From positions 124,001 to 188,000 of the forward strand of contig NZ_JAPDDT010000003.1 of NCBI RefSeq assembly GCF_025950235.1: DNA of 64,000 nucleotides. Direction: 5' to 3'. This document shows positions 52,087 to 59,646 of this stretch, piece after piece. This stretch comes from Luteolibacter arcticus. Its GTDB lineage: Bacteria > Verrucomicrobiota > Verrucomicrobiia > Verrucomicrobiales > Akkermansiaceae. A program made the translations under genes and the position numbers. The notes under the pieces were generated by a model. It was not told where the DNA came from and did no database searches. It was given only the letters and a program-made list of their open reading frames with translations. Every line of letters starts with the position of its first letter. Position 1 is the first letter of the stretch.

Positions 52087-52452
52087 ATGTTCCCCGCTAT
52101 CCATCCCACTTGCAACTTTACCCTCGGCCCAGCACCAGGCGACGAGGGAAGTGTCGGCAAGCTTCCCGTCCACATCCACGCCCGCGGTGTTGCCTCCTTT
52201 TGGCTCCCCACGCCGGCAGAGATCTACGCCATCAACCGCGGCGAAGCCCTCGTCGTTTCGCTCGCCTTGGATCCCGGGAAAACGCCTTTTCCACCCATGG
52301 CCGTGGGCATCTTCGCCGATATGTTTGATGCACCGGGCACGGAAACCATCTCCACGGATCCGGTTGGCCCCTCCGTAGTCTTGGCCCAGAACGGCCAGCC
52401 GTTCGATGTTGCCGTAATGGTCAACGGCCCCCGATCAGAAGTCGTCCGCTAG
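52087..52452 (+). CDS. Hypothetical protein, last rightward gene of the element
   Basis: This 121-residue protein begins MFPAIHPTCNFTLGPAPGDE and contains SFWLPTPAEIYAINRGEALV. The family is not recognised. It converges on the truncated TerL gene, and the two stop codons overlap on one CTAG, sharing the last four bases. Confidence 0.55.
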   Translation: MFPAIHPTCNFTLGPAPGDEGSVGKLPVHIHARGVASFWLPTPAEIYAINRGEALVVSLALDPGKTPFPPMAVGIFADMFDAPGTETISTDPVGPSVVLAQNGQPFDVAVMVNGPRSEVVR

Positions 52453-52916
52453 AGGGCAATGCCGGCGGCAAGCAGTGTCTTCCCGTTCTTCCGCGGCACC
52501 TCGATATGGGCATATTTGAACCGCCGGAGGCCGCTTTCGACCCACTTCCACCCGAAGATGTTGGAGATGACGAACTTCTGCCAGGCCTCCAGCTTCATCC
52601 GCTGGCCCGCCCACTCCCCCTTGTAGTGGCGAAAGGTCTCCATGAACCCGATCGCACGGTCCGCCGCCGCGACATCGAACCGGATGTCGCACCGCCCCAG
52701 GTCGCGGATGAACCGCTCACAAGCCAGCTTCACCCACCGGCACGCAATCCGCTCCCCATCCACCACCTCTCGCGCGTAGTCGAAGGCCGCGTGCTCGATC
52801 GCCACGGCCGGCACAGGGCCGCCCCGCTTGGTCGCCTTCTTCGCGGCCTTTTTGGCGGCCTTCTTTGCTACCCGATCCGAACCGCGCCGCTCGGCCCTGT
52901 TAGATGGAGGTGCCAT
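52449..52916 (-). pseudogene. Terminase large subunit, truncated after Walker A
   Basis: This 155-residue frame is the N-terminal part of a phage terminase large subunit (Terminase_1 type). It has a basic Lys/Ala-rich start, then FDYAREVVDGERIACRWVKL, GFMETFRHYKGEWAGQRMKL and IEVPRKNGKTLLAAGIAL, where RKNGKT is the Walker A motif. It stops right there, missing Walker B, the coupling motif and the nuclease domain (normally over 400 further residues). It cannot package DNA by itself. It follows TerS on the same strand. Confidence 0.85.
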
Positions 52917-52917
52917 G

Positions 52918-53373
52918 TCATTCGCCGCCGGTCAGGAAGTTGCTAGGACCGTTCTCCTTCTTCTCCGGCTTCTGCGGCTTCACGTTCTTGATCGACTGCA
53001 AGGCCAGCGGCGTCATCCCCAGCGCCTTCGCAGCAGTCTCCATGGCGCTCCGTGCCATCGACCAGACCGTCATGGACGGGTTCAGGTATTTGTTTCCCGT
53101 CTCGGCATTCTCCAGCGTGGGACCGTCCGACTTGATTTCGTCCAAGGCAGTGCGCGCGATCTCCCACGCCTCGACGTAGTCCACCAGGATCTGCCGATGA
53201 ATCGCCGAGAGGTGCCCCAGCTTGATCAGCTCCTTGGCCAGCCGCTCATACTCATCCTCGGCCTCGGTGCCCCCCCGGATTCCCTCCGGAGCCTTCGCCG
53301 ACAACGGCGCGAGCATGCCCGCCATCGCGGACAGGTTCTCTTTCGGCTTGGTCCCACGGGCTCCCATCGGCAT
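52918..53373 (-). CDS. P27-family terminase small subunit
   Basis: This 151-residue protein matches P27-type small terminase subunits: MPMGARGTKPKENLSAMAG, EYERLAKELIKLGHLSAIHR, ILVDYVEAWEIARTALDEI and YLNPSMTVWSMARSAMETAA. It would recognise DNA for packaging. A TerS without capsid genes is one hallmark of phage satellites, which redirect a helper's packaging. It starts 215 bases from the divergent HNH gene. Confidence 0.85.
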   Translation of the reverse strand: MPMGARGTKPKENLSAMAGMLAPLSAKAPEGIRGGTEAEDEYERLAKELIKLGHLSAIHRQILVDYVEAWEIARTALDEIKSDGPTLENAETGNKYLNPSMTVWSMARSAMETAAKALGMTPLALQSIKNVKPQKPEKKENGPSNFLTGGE

Positions 53374-53588
53374 CGGGCGGCATTGCTGGCCGCCATCGGC
53401 CCGAATCTGCCGGTTACAAAGTTCGAAAAGAAACCGCTGGACCTCAATTTCGCCCCGTTGACCCCACCCCCCTCAAAACTAACAGAGCGATTATTTTACT
53501 TTGGGGGCGCTCTCCTGTTTTGGAGGCGGCAGAGATTTACCCCCCTCCCCCCCATGGGGTCCGATAATCAACCTTTCCTGACCATCCG

Positions 53589-53915
53589 ATGAAGCGAAAT
53601 GCAACGTTCAAGCGAACAGTTCAGAAGGGTGGAACATTCAGGTCCATGAGGGATGCGAGGACCTATGACCATGCGTGGCAGGCCTACTCCCGTCGCTACC
53701 TCAGGACTCATCCGATTTGCTCATGCGATGCTGTTAGGGTGTGGTCCAGCGGTGGCCCCGCCGTTGTTTCCTTCGGTCCGTCTGGGGCAGTGGCCCCGGC
53801 ATGTCACACCGACCACGTGCAGCCCCTCAATTCAGGGGGCGCGAAGTATGACCCCGCCAATCACCAACCGCTCTGCCATTCCTGCCATTCCAAGAAGACG
53901 GCACGCTTCGGCTGA
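53589..53915 (+). CDS. HNH endonuclease
   Basis: This 108-residue HNH nuclease has ACHTDHVQPLNSGG, DPANHQPLCHSCHSKK (HNH core plus CxxC zinc pair) and a basic start. Small HNH nucleases of this kind lie next to terminase genes in many phages and help packaging. Here it reads away from TerS and TerL instead of preceding them. The divergent 215-bp gap holds C/G-rich runs but nothing I can name. Confidence 0.8.
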   Translation: MKRNATFKRTVQKGGTFRSMRDARTYDHAWQAYSRRYLRTHPICSCDAVRVWSSGGPAVVSFGPSGAVAPACHTDHVQPLNSGGAKYDPANHQPLCHSCHSKKTARFG

Positions 53916-53949
53916 TGGGCATGCGGACAGGTCACCGGCACGCCGCCCG

Positions 53950-53982
53950 GTGCCCTTTCTGTGCCATTACGAGTGCCACTAT
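53950..53982. promoter_or_regulatory. Right arm-type integrase sites (three repeats)
   Basis: GTGCCCTTTC (53950-53959), GTGCCATTAC (53961-53970) and GTGCCACTAT (53973-53982) are imperfect copies of the left-end repeats, in the same orientation and 65 bases inside attR. Confidence 0.6.
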
Positions 53983-54047
53983 GCGCCCCAATATCGCCCG
54001 AAATCACCCATGGAATGCGCGATATGACGTGATACGGCCCACAAAAC

Positions 54048-54103
54048 CCACCTTGCCAAGGTGGATGTCGTGAGTTCGAATCTCATCGCCCGCTCCATTT
54101 TCA
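54048..54103 (+). repeat. attR core (56 bp), duplicate of tRNA-Gly 3' half
   Basis: This 56-bp sequence is identical to 36134-36189. It contains only the 3' half of the tRNA, so it is not a second tRNA gene. It marks the right border of the element. Confidence 0.95.
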
Positions 54104-54110
54104 TCAAAGA

Positions 54111-54137
54111 AAGCCTTCCGGATCCGGAAGGCTTTTT
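54111..54137 (+). terminator. Terminator beside attR
   Basis: A perfect 24-bp palindrome (AAGCCTTCCGGA then TCCGGAAGGCTT) followed by a run of T. Before integration it would have served as the terminator of tRNA-Gly. Confidence 0.75.
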
Positions 54138-54231
54138 TGTTTCCCGGCGGTGAGTGGCCAAGGAGCCGTCATCCTTGGTTCTTGCGGCAGCGTGCGAGGG
54201 GAGGCCAAATCGAAGGAGTTTGAAAACCCTC

Positions 54232-54855
54232 ATGAAGACCTTCCTTTCCGCCTGTCTTTTGGCCGCGTTTGTCGCGCCGATCCATGCCGACCCCGAAACG
54301 AAGCCCGCCGCCGACCCAAAGGTGACGACCACGATTGCAAACCTGCGCCAACTCTACTTGGCGCTCGTTGAGTTCGACACCGACTACGGTGCGTTCCCGA
54401 ACGACGAGACCGCCGTGGATGTCACGGATGCCACCGGGACGAAGCTCACCTTCAAAGGCGGCACCTCGAACGCTTGCTTCCGCCAACTACTTGCCGCTGC
54501 GGCAGTGAAGACGGAAAAAGTCTTCCAGATCGGCGGCGCGAAACTTCCCGACGACGATTTCAAGGACGACTCGAAGGCGCTGGCCAAGGGCGAATGTGGC
54601 ATCTCCTACGTACCCGGGCTCGCAACCAACTCTAGTCCGGATACCCCGCTGGCGTTCGCGCCGTTGGCTCCCGGCAAGCTGAAGTTTGACCCCGTCCCTC
54701 TCGCCGGCAAGGCGGTGATCCTGCGGGTCGATGGAGCCGTCACCGTCCACACGATCACCCCGGACGGCGATGTCATGGTGGACGGCAAAAGCATCCTCGA
54801 TCCCAAGCAGTCGTTCTGGAAGGGCAAGGAGCCGAAGGTGGCATGGCCGGAGTGA
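54232..54855 (+). CDS. Exported pseudopilin-like protein
   Basis: This 207-residue protein has a signal peptide (MKTFLSACLLAAFVAPIHA) and then TIANLRQLYLALVEFDTDYG, resembling the region after the pilin helix in Verrucomicrobia and Planctomycetes pseudopilin-like proteins. A typical prepilin cleavage site and long N-terminal helix are missing, so it is more likely secreted than assembled into a pilus. A GGAG sequence lies 13 bases before the ATG. It is the first chromosomal gene past attR. Confidence 0.65.
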   Translation: MKTFLSACLLAAFVAPIHADPETKPAADPKVTTTIANLRQLYLALVEFDTDYGAFPNDETAVDVTDATGTKLTFKGGTSNACFRQLLAAAAVKTEKVFQIGGAKLPDDDFKDDSKALAKGECGISYVPGLATNSSPDTPLAFAPLAPGKLKFDPVPLAGKAVILRVDGAVTVHTITPDGDVMVDGKSILDPKQSFWKGKEPKVAWPE

Positions 54856-54880
54856 GATCAGCCACGATGCGCCGCGCACC

Positions 54881-56020
54881 TCATCCCCCGTTTGCGGCCT
54901 TGTCCCTCGCAGTGGCCTTGTCGCGGATCGCCGCTCTGACCGCATCCAGTCGTGCCGGCCAGACGAAGCGCGGGGCTTTCGATGGCTCGTAGCCTTCCAT
55001 GGGGCCGGTCAGGCGCGTTGCAGGCTTGGTGTATTTGAATTGGGTGTCCTTGAAGACCTCGCGGCACATCGCGGCGAGGCCGGGGTCATACTCTAACAGC
55101 TCCGCGCGGGTGTTCACGTGGTTGTGGTCGTGATCGTTCTCGCGGTTGTCGTCGAACCACGATTGCACGCCTTCCGCGAAGTACTCATGGTGATTCATGC
55201 TGGCATACTTACCCTTCCACAAGCCCGCCTTCATCGCGGCGGCGTAGGTTTCCTTAAGCCGCTTGTCGAAGGTGGGATCGACGTTGTTCAGCCCGCGCAG
55301 GTGGATGTTGTGCGCGAATTCGTGGATCAGGATGTTCTCCGTGGAATACGGGTCGCCCTCGTAACCTAGCACATTCTCCTCGGCGCACGTGCAATACGGG
55401 TCGGTCTCGCTGCCGCCGGTGCCGCGGGCGCGGGCATCCCAGTAGTCCTTGCCCGGAAAACTCTCGAAGCCCGACATCGGATCCTTGCCGAGGCGCACGA
55501 ACTCCGGCAGGTCGGTGGTGTATTCATCGTGCGCCATGATGCAGAGGCGTGCGCCGCTTTTCACCATCGCCTCCAGCACGTCCGGACGCTTCGCCAGCAT
55601 CAGCTCGCCGAGGAAGGCGGCCTCTTTCAGCGCATACGGATTCACCTTCGCGGAGGCCACGATGGGAAACCCGCGCAGCCGCACGACCTGCGTGTAGAAG
55701 GCGGGGATGCCTTCCTTGTCCGGCGGGTCGAATCGGAAACCCTGCACCCGCACCTGCGCGGTGACGGTGGCCTCGCTCTTGTCATCGCGGCCGATCATCT
55801 GGAAGCGGTGGCCCGGCGAGGTCGTGAAGATCTTGTCCTCGCCCGCTGCGATGCTGCCATTCGCCACATGCTCGCTGTCCGACTTCAGCCAGAAGAGATC
55901 GATCGTCTGCTTGCTGCCATTGATCACCTGGAGTCGTGGCCGGTCCTGGGCGATGGCGACAGGGAGCGAAAGAACCGCGGCGCAGAGGGGGGCAAGGGTA
56001 AGGCGAAGGGACAATTTCAT
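54881..56020 (-). CDS. Secreted zinc metallopeptidase-like protein
   Basis: This 379-residue secreted protein has a signal peptide (LTLAPLCAAVLSLPVAIA) and a gluzincin-like site: ILIHEFAHNIHL (HExxH, near residue 235), followed by HHEYFAEGVQSWFDD that offers a third zinc ligand. The N-terminal half (QVINGSKQTIDLFWLKSDSE) is an all-beta domain. It probably cleaves peptides in the periplasm or outside the cell. Specific family not named with certainty. Confidence 0.7.
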   Translation of the reverse strand: MKLSLRLTLAPLCAAVLSLPVAIAQDRPRLQVINGSKQTIDLFWLKSDSEHVANGSIAAGEDKIFTTSPGHRFQMIGRDDKSEATVTAQVRVQGFRFDPPDKEGIPAFYTQVVRLRGFPIVASAKVNPYALKEAAFLGELMLAKRPDVLEAMVKSGARLCIMAHDEYTTDLPEFVRLGKDPMSGFESFPGKDYWDARARGTGGSETDPYCTCAEENVLGYEGDPYSTENILIHEFAHNIHLRGLNNVDPTFDKRLKETYAAAMKAGLWKGKYASMNHHEYFAEGVQSWFDDNRENDHDHNHVNTRAELLEYDPGLAAMCREVFKDTQFKYTKPATRLTGPMEGYEPSKAPRFVWPARLDAVRAAIRDKATARDKAANGG

Positions 56021-56237
56021 GGCGGTGACATCGAAGTCGGCATCAGACTACGGCTGCATCCTCCCGCGGATTTCCGGAAGCTCCAACTTATCTGGCGCAT
56101 GCGGCGAATCGGGCAGCGGTTGATGAGGAAACGGCAAAGGCCTGGGACGGAGTGCCGGGCACATGGCCACGATTTCGCCTCGGGCTTGTGAATGCCTCCG
56201 GTTGACAGGCCATCTACCCGGTCCCTCGTTCCTGCCA

Positions 56238-57383
56238 ATGAGCCCGCTCCACCCTTTCACGCCGATCCTCGCTTCCAGCATGCCCGCTTGGCTCACCACT
56301 TCGCTCGGTGGGACGCCCGTGTGGGCATCGCTGGCCTTGCCGGTGGTGGCTTGCCTCGCGTGGCTCGCGGCGAAGTTGATCGGCATGCTCGCGGGCTCGA
56401 ACGCCGGACGGAATGATGAGGAGAAGGTGAAGGAGAACGTTAAGACGAAGCGGTCGCGCTTCCGGAGCTTCGTGGCTCTTTCACGCAAACCCGCCCAATG
56501 GTGCGTGGGCACTGCGCTCTTCCACCTTGGCCGCAAGCCGCTACCGCTGTCGGCCGGGTTGCAGGGATTCCTCCACTACCTTGAGCTCGCCGTGGGCACG
56601 CTGGCCATCCTGTGGCTGATGCTGCGACTGACCGACACGGGATCGAAGTTCCTGGCCGGCACGCTTGATCGCACCGGCCGCTCGCATGCGAAGGCCGCCA
56701 TTCCGCTGGTGAGGAAGGTGGTGAAGGGAGCCGTCATCATCTTCGGCATCGTGTTCTTGTTGCAGAATCTCGGGATCAATGTCGGTGCGATCCTCGCGGG
56801 GCTCGGCATTGGTGGTCTCGCACTCGCGCTCGCGGGGAAGCAGACGGTGGAGGATCTCTTCGCCGGCGTGACACTGGTGGTGGATCAACCCGCGCGGGTC
56901 GGCGACTTCTGCAAGTTCGGCACCAGCGCTGGCACCATCGAGGACATTGGCATCCGCTCGACACGGATCCGCACGCTCGATCGCACGCTGCTGACGATTC
57001 CGAATGCCAAGCTCTGCGAACTTCCGATCGAGAACGTGACCGTGCGCGACCGCATCCTGCTCAAGGCGGTGCTGGCGCTGCGCTATGAAACCACCCCTGC
57101 GCAGATGCGGTCGATCCTGGAAAACATGCGGGCCCTGTTAGAAGAACGGCCGGACATCGCACCCGGGAGCCGGGTGAGGTTCATCGAGTTCACCGAGTCC
57201 GCGCTGAACCTCGAAGTCTTCGCGTATGTCGTCACGCGCGACATGAATGAATTCCTCATGGTGCGCGAAGAACTCTACCTGCGGATCATGGACATCATTA
57301 GCGAGTCCGGATCCGCCTTCGCCTCCCCTTCCCCGCCGGTGGTGTTGCAGGCAGCGGGTGAGACGGCGGCGGTGGTCGGGTGA
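56238..57383 (+). CDS. MscS-family mechanosensitive channel
   Basis: This 381-residue membrane protein is a small-conductance mechanosensitive channel homologue. Transmembrane segments occur near residues 15-55, 110-135 and 165-205. The pore-lining helix NVGAILAGLGIGGLALALAG with glycine/alanine packing and VEDLFAGVTLVVDQPARVGD match MscS. The C-terminal vestibule domain follows. It would release solutes under osmotic shock. The ATG at 56238 is preferred over a longer frame without membrane character. Confidence 0.85.
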   Translation: MSPLHPFTPILASSMPAWLTTSLGGTPVWASLALPVVACLAWLAAKLIGMLAGSNAGRNDEEKVKENVKTKRSRFRSFVALSRKPAQWCVGTALFHLGRKPLPLSAGLQGFLHYLELAVGTLAILWLMLRLTDTGSKFLAGTLDRTGRSHAKAAIPLVRKVVKGAVIIFGIVFLLQNLGINVGAILAGLGIGGLALALAGKQTVEDLFAGVTLVVDQPARVGDFCKFGTSAGTIEDIGIRSTRIRTLDRTLLTIPNAKLCELPIENVTVRDRILLKAVLALRYETTPAQMRSILENMRALLEERPDIAPGSRVRFIEFTESALNLEVFAYVVTRDMNEFLMVREELYLRIMDIISESGSAFASPSPPVVLQAAGETAAVVG

Positions 57384-57486
57384 GCGCGGCATCCGCCACG
57401 GATCAGGCTTGAGGCGATAGGGACGACACCACCGGCCTTGCTCTCCTTTGTTCGGTCGTGATGATCCTCAATCGAGATCTGACTCG

Positions 57487-57723
57487 AATGGCACGGGATT
57501 AAGCCCATTCGGAAGCCCGGTCCCGTCATCCCCGGGGCTGATGGAGTTGACCGCTGAGGCGCGGAGGTCGCAGAGGGACGCAGAGAATGAGGGGAAGGAT
57601 GACGAATCTAGCAATCGCCTTGGGTTCACACCTCCCCCAAAGGGTTCTCCGCGTTCCTCTGCGACCTTTGCGTCTCAGCGGTTACATCCAATGTGAGAAG
57701 ACAGGCTTAATCCCGTGCCATTC
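57487..57723. repeat. Large imperfect palindrome (MITE-like repeat)
   Basis: Outer arms of 20 bp (57487-57506 and 57704-57723) are exact inverse copies, with GAATGGCACGGGATTAAGCC on the left. Inner arms of 36 bp (57550-57585 and 57647-57682) match with about five differences. The sequence inside resembles intergenic repeats rich in GCAGAG. It lies between MscS and the SUKH-like gene and ends within two bases of that gene's stop. Confidence 0.6.
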
Positions 57724-58253
57724 AGATCTGACTCGCCATAGTACCACGATTGCTTCTCCCCATGCACCCTTTTGCAAACAATCGGGTTAGGAAATCATTG
57801 ATGTCGGTTGCCATCAGATCGACGCGGTAATCTCGTGGAGAGTCGTAGCCGGTAGCGCCATCAACGTACAACTGCCCGGACTCATCCATGAGCACTCCAA
57901 GGCCGCCATCCTCGAAGTAGTTCGTCCAGCCCACAGGAAACAATGGCTCGCCAATGAGTGAACTCATGACCTTCTGCGAGGCGCACAACCTCTCAGTGAT
58001 GTAGCCAAAAATGATCGTCCGCCCCCCCCAGCCCGATATCCAATCCTCCAAACTCGGACAACACCCTGCCGGCAGCCGGTGGAAAAACGGTGTCGAATCC
58101 AGACAAATATTCCTCGAGGCGCTCGAGCTCCCAGTTCCGGCCTTCGTGCCACCCGGCATCAACAAGTGGAGCCAAAACTCCCAAGCGAAACCGGCCGCGA
58201 ACATTGCTGACCAGCCGCAAAGTCCTGGAAAGGCATTTCAAGATCCTCACCAT
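57722..58253 (-). pseudogene. SUKH-like gene with a frameshift at a G8 run
   Basis: The N-terminal half reads LAPLVDAGWHEGRNWELERL, then VFPPAAGRVLSEFGGLDIG, up to a run of eight G at 58022-58029. After it the protein sense continues in another frame: RTIIFGYITERLCASQKV, then LFPVGWTNYFEDGGLGVLMD and YRVDLMATDINDFLTRLFAK. Joined, this is a SUKH-type immunity protein. Seven G would restore the frame, so it may be a phase-variable gene, a real pseudogene or a sequencing error. Confidence 0.6.
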
Positions 58254-58497
58254 CAGTTGGTAAGTCGGATTCTGTGGCCAACGTGATGCTGGTCAATCCT
58301 TGGCAGTTAAGAAGCCATGCCTTTTCAAGACGGAGTCAAGGCTGACACGTTCACGGCCCTGCATGAGGAGGAATGACGCTTTTGTCATCCTGGTTTTGAA
58401 ATGGAGGACAGGAGTGCCTACCCAGGGTGCTCAATGCGGCGGCGTCACTTGGATAGGCTTGCGGCGGGAAGCCCTCAGCCACGGTCGGAACGCGCCC
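58254..58497. other. Intergenic region without recognisable gene
   Basis: These 244 bases upstream of the SUKH-like gene include no protein-like frame on either strand. It should hold that gene's promoter, but no clear boxes are seen. Confidence 0.4.
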
Positions 58498-59637
58498 TCA
58501 CTCCCCCGCATTCTGCGGCATCACCCAGCCTTCATCTACGACACTGTCGATCAGCACCTGGCTGTCCTGGGTAGCATCGCGGGGGAACTTCAGCTTGAGC
58601 AGCCACTTCGGTTTCGCATTGGCATCGACCGGCCGCAGCCGCTGGTCGAGCAGGCCGTTGCGCGGGACATAGCCGTAGATGGAATCCACGCCATCCGGCG
58701 AGTCGAGGCGATAGGAGGACCACTCGCGGTCATCGGTGAAGGCGAAGTTGAAGTATTCCACCCTTGAGAGCTGGACGCGGAAGAGCGTGGGCTCCACGGG
58801 CTTCTTCTTGCGGAACTCTTGCCACGACATTTCGGACCAGCCGGCCCAGCTCTCCCAGTCGACCTTGAGGCGGCCATCGCGTTTGATCAGGGCGATTTCG
58901 CGAAACGTGTAGTCGCCGATGCGGACATGAAGCAGGGAGACCGCGCCCTCCCCGGTGCCGGTGGTCTTCGACTCGCCGAGGACGCCTTGGAAACCGGGTG
59001 CCACATAGCTTTTCCCAGCGAGCCAGGCGTCCCACTTGAGGGCGGTCGCAGCGGGATCCAGCACTTGTGCGAGCGCCTCCTCGCGGGTGGGAGCATCAAG
59101 GAAGGCCTTCACCACGGATTCGATCTCGACCAGTAGCGGCTTGGGCGGCTCCACGGCGGTCCCGCCACCCGGAGTGGCAGCGGGCGTGAGCTGCGGGGCC
59201 GGTTGCACGGGAGTATCCGCCTCCACCACCGGGCCTACGGGCTTCTTCTCCGGCATGATCCACCAGGCGACGATGCCGACCAGAACGACCGCGGCCATGA
59301 CCAGGATGGCGATGAAATTCCGGTCGCTGCGGGCGGCGGTCACGGCCTCATCGGAGTCCATGTCCTCGTCATCGTAGTCCCCGGCATCGACCGGTTTGGC
59401 GAGGGCAGCCGATGCAGAGATCAGCGGCGGCAGTTCATCATCCGGACCCGGTAGCCGGAGCATGACGCGGCAAGCCGGGCAGACGACTCCCGTGCCATCG
59501 TGATCCTGCGGCACCCGGAAGACGCAGCGGCATCCCGGGCACACGAAGCTATTCCAGCGTCTGGCTGTGGTCACCGTGTCCGACACGCGGGGAAACTGCG
59601 GGTTGCGCGGCGGGCGTGCAAGGGTTTCATCGGGCAC
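58498..59637 (-). CDS. Zinc-ribbon membrane protein
   Basis: This 379-residue protein has two CxxC pairs near the start (CPGCRCVFRV and CPACRVMLRL, about residues 33-60), an acidic linker, one transmembrane helix (FIAILVMAAVVLVGIVAWW, about 107-125), a Pro-rich spacer and a C-terminal globular domain (VVKAFLDAPTREEALAQVLD to the end). Zinc-ribbon plus membrane anchor proteins of this kind are common in Verrucomicrobia and Planctomycetes, with no known function. It lies downstream of the PBP gene on the same strand. Confidence 0.65.
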   Translation of the reverse strand: MPDETLARPPRNPQFPRVSDTVTTARRWNSFVCPGCRCVFRVPQDHDGTGVVCPACRVMLRLPGPDDELPPLISASAALAKPVDAGDYDDEDMDSDEAVTAARSDRNFIAILVMAAVVLVGIVAWWIMPEKKPVGPVVEADTPVQPAPQLTPAATPGGGTAVEPPKPLLVEIESVVKAFLDAPTREEALAQVLDPAATALKWDAWLAGKSYVAPGFQGVLGESKTTGTGEGAVSLLHVRIGDYTFREIALIKRDGRLKVDWESWAGWSEMSWQEFRKKKPVEPTLFRVQLSRVEYFNFAFTDDREWSSYRLDSPDGVDSIYGYVPRNGLLDQRLRPVDANAKPKWLLKLKFPRDATQDSQVLIDSVVDEGWVMPQNAGE

Positions 59638-59646
59638 ACCGCCGCC

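Larger units (their letters stand above)
36190..54103. mobile_element. Integrated element in tRNA-Gly, satellite-like or reduced prophage
   Basis: The element spans about 17.9 kb between the two 56-bp repeats. It has an integrase at the left end, a divergent regulator pair, a long run of small rightward genes, DNA metabolism and methylation genes, and leftward TerS plus truncated TerL near the right end, with an HNH nuclease. There is no visible capsid, portal, protease, tail, holin or lysin gene. That fits a satellite that borrows structural proteins, or a prophage that lost its late region. I recognise no defence system with certainty. Confidence 0.85.

Noticed and set aside
54048..54087. 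A second tRNA-Gly
   Set aside because: Only the 3' half is present; there is no D-arm or 5' acceptor strand. It is the attR copy.
36190..54103. A complete prophage
   Set aside because: No portal, capsid, tail, holin or lysin gene is visible, and TerL is truncated.
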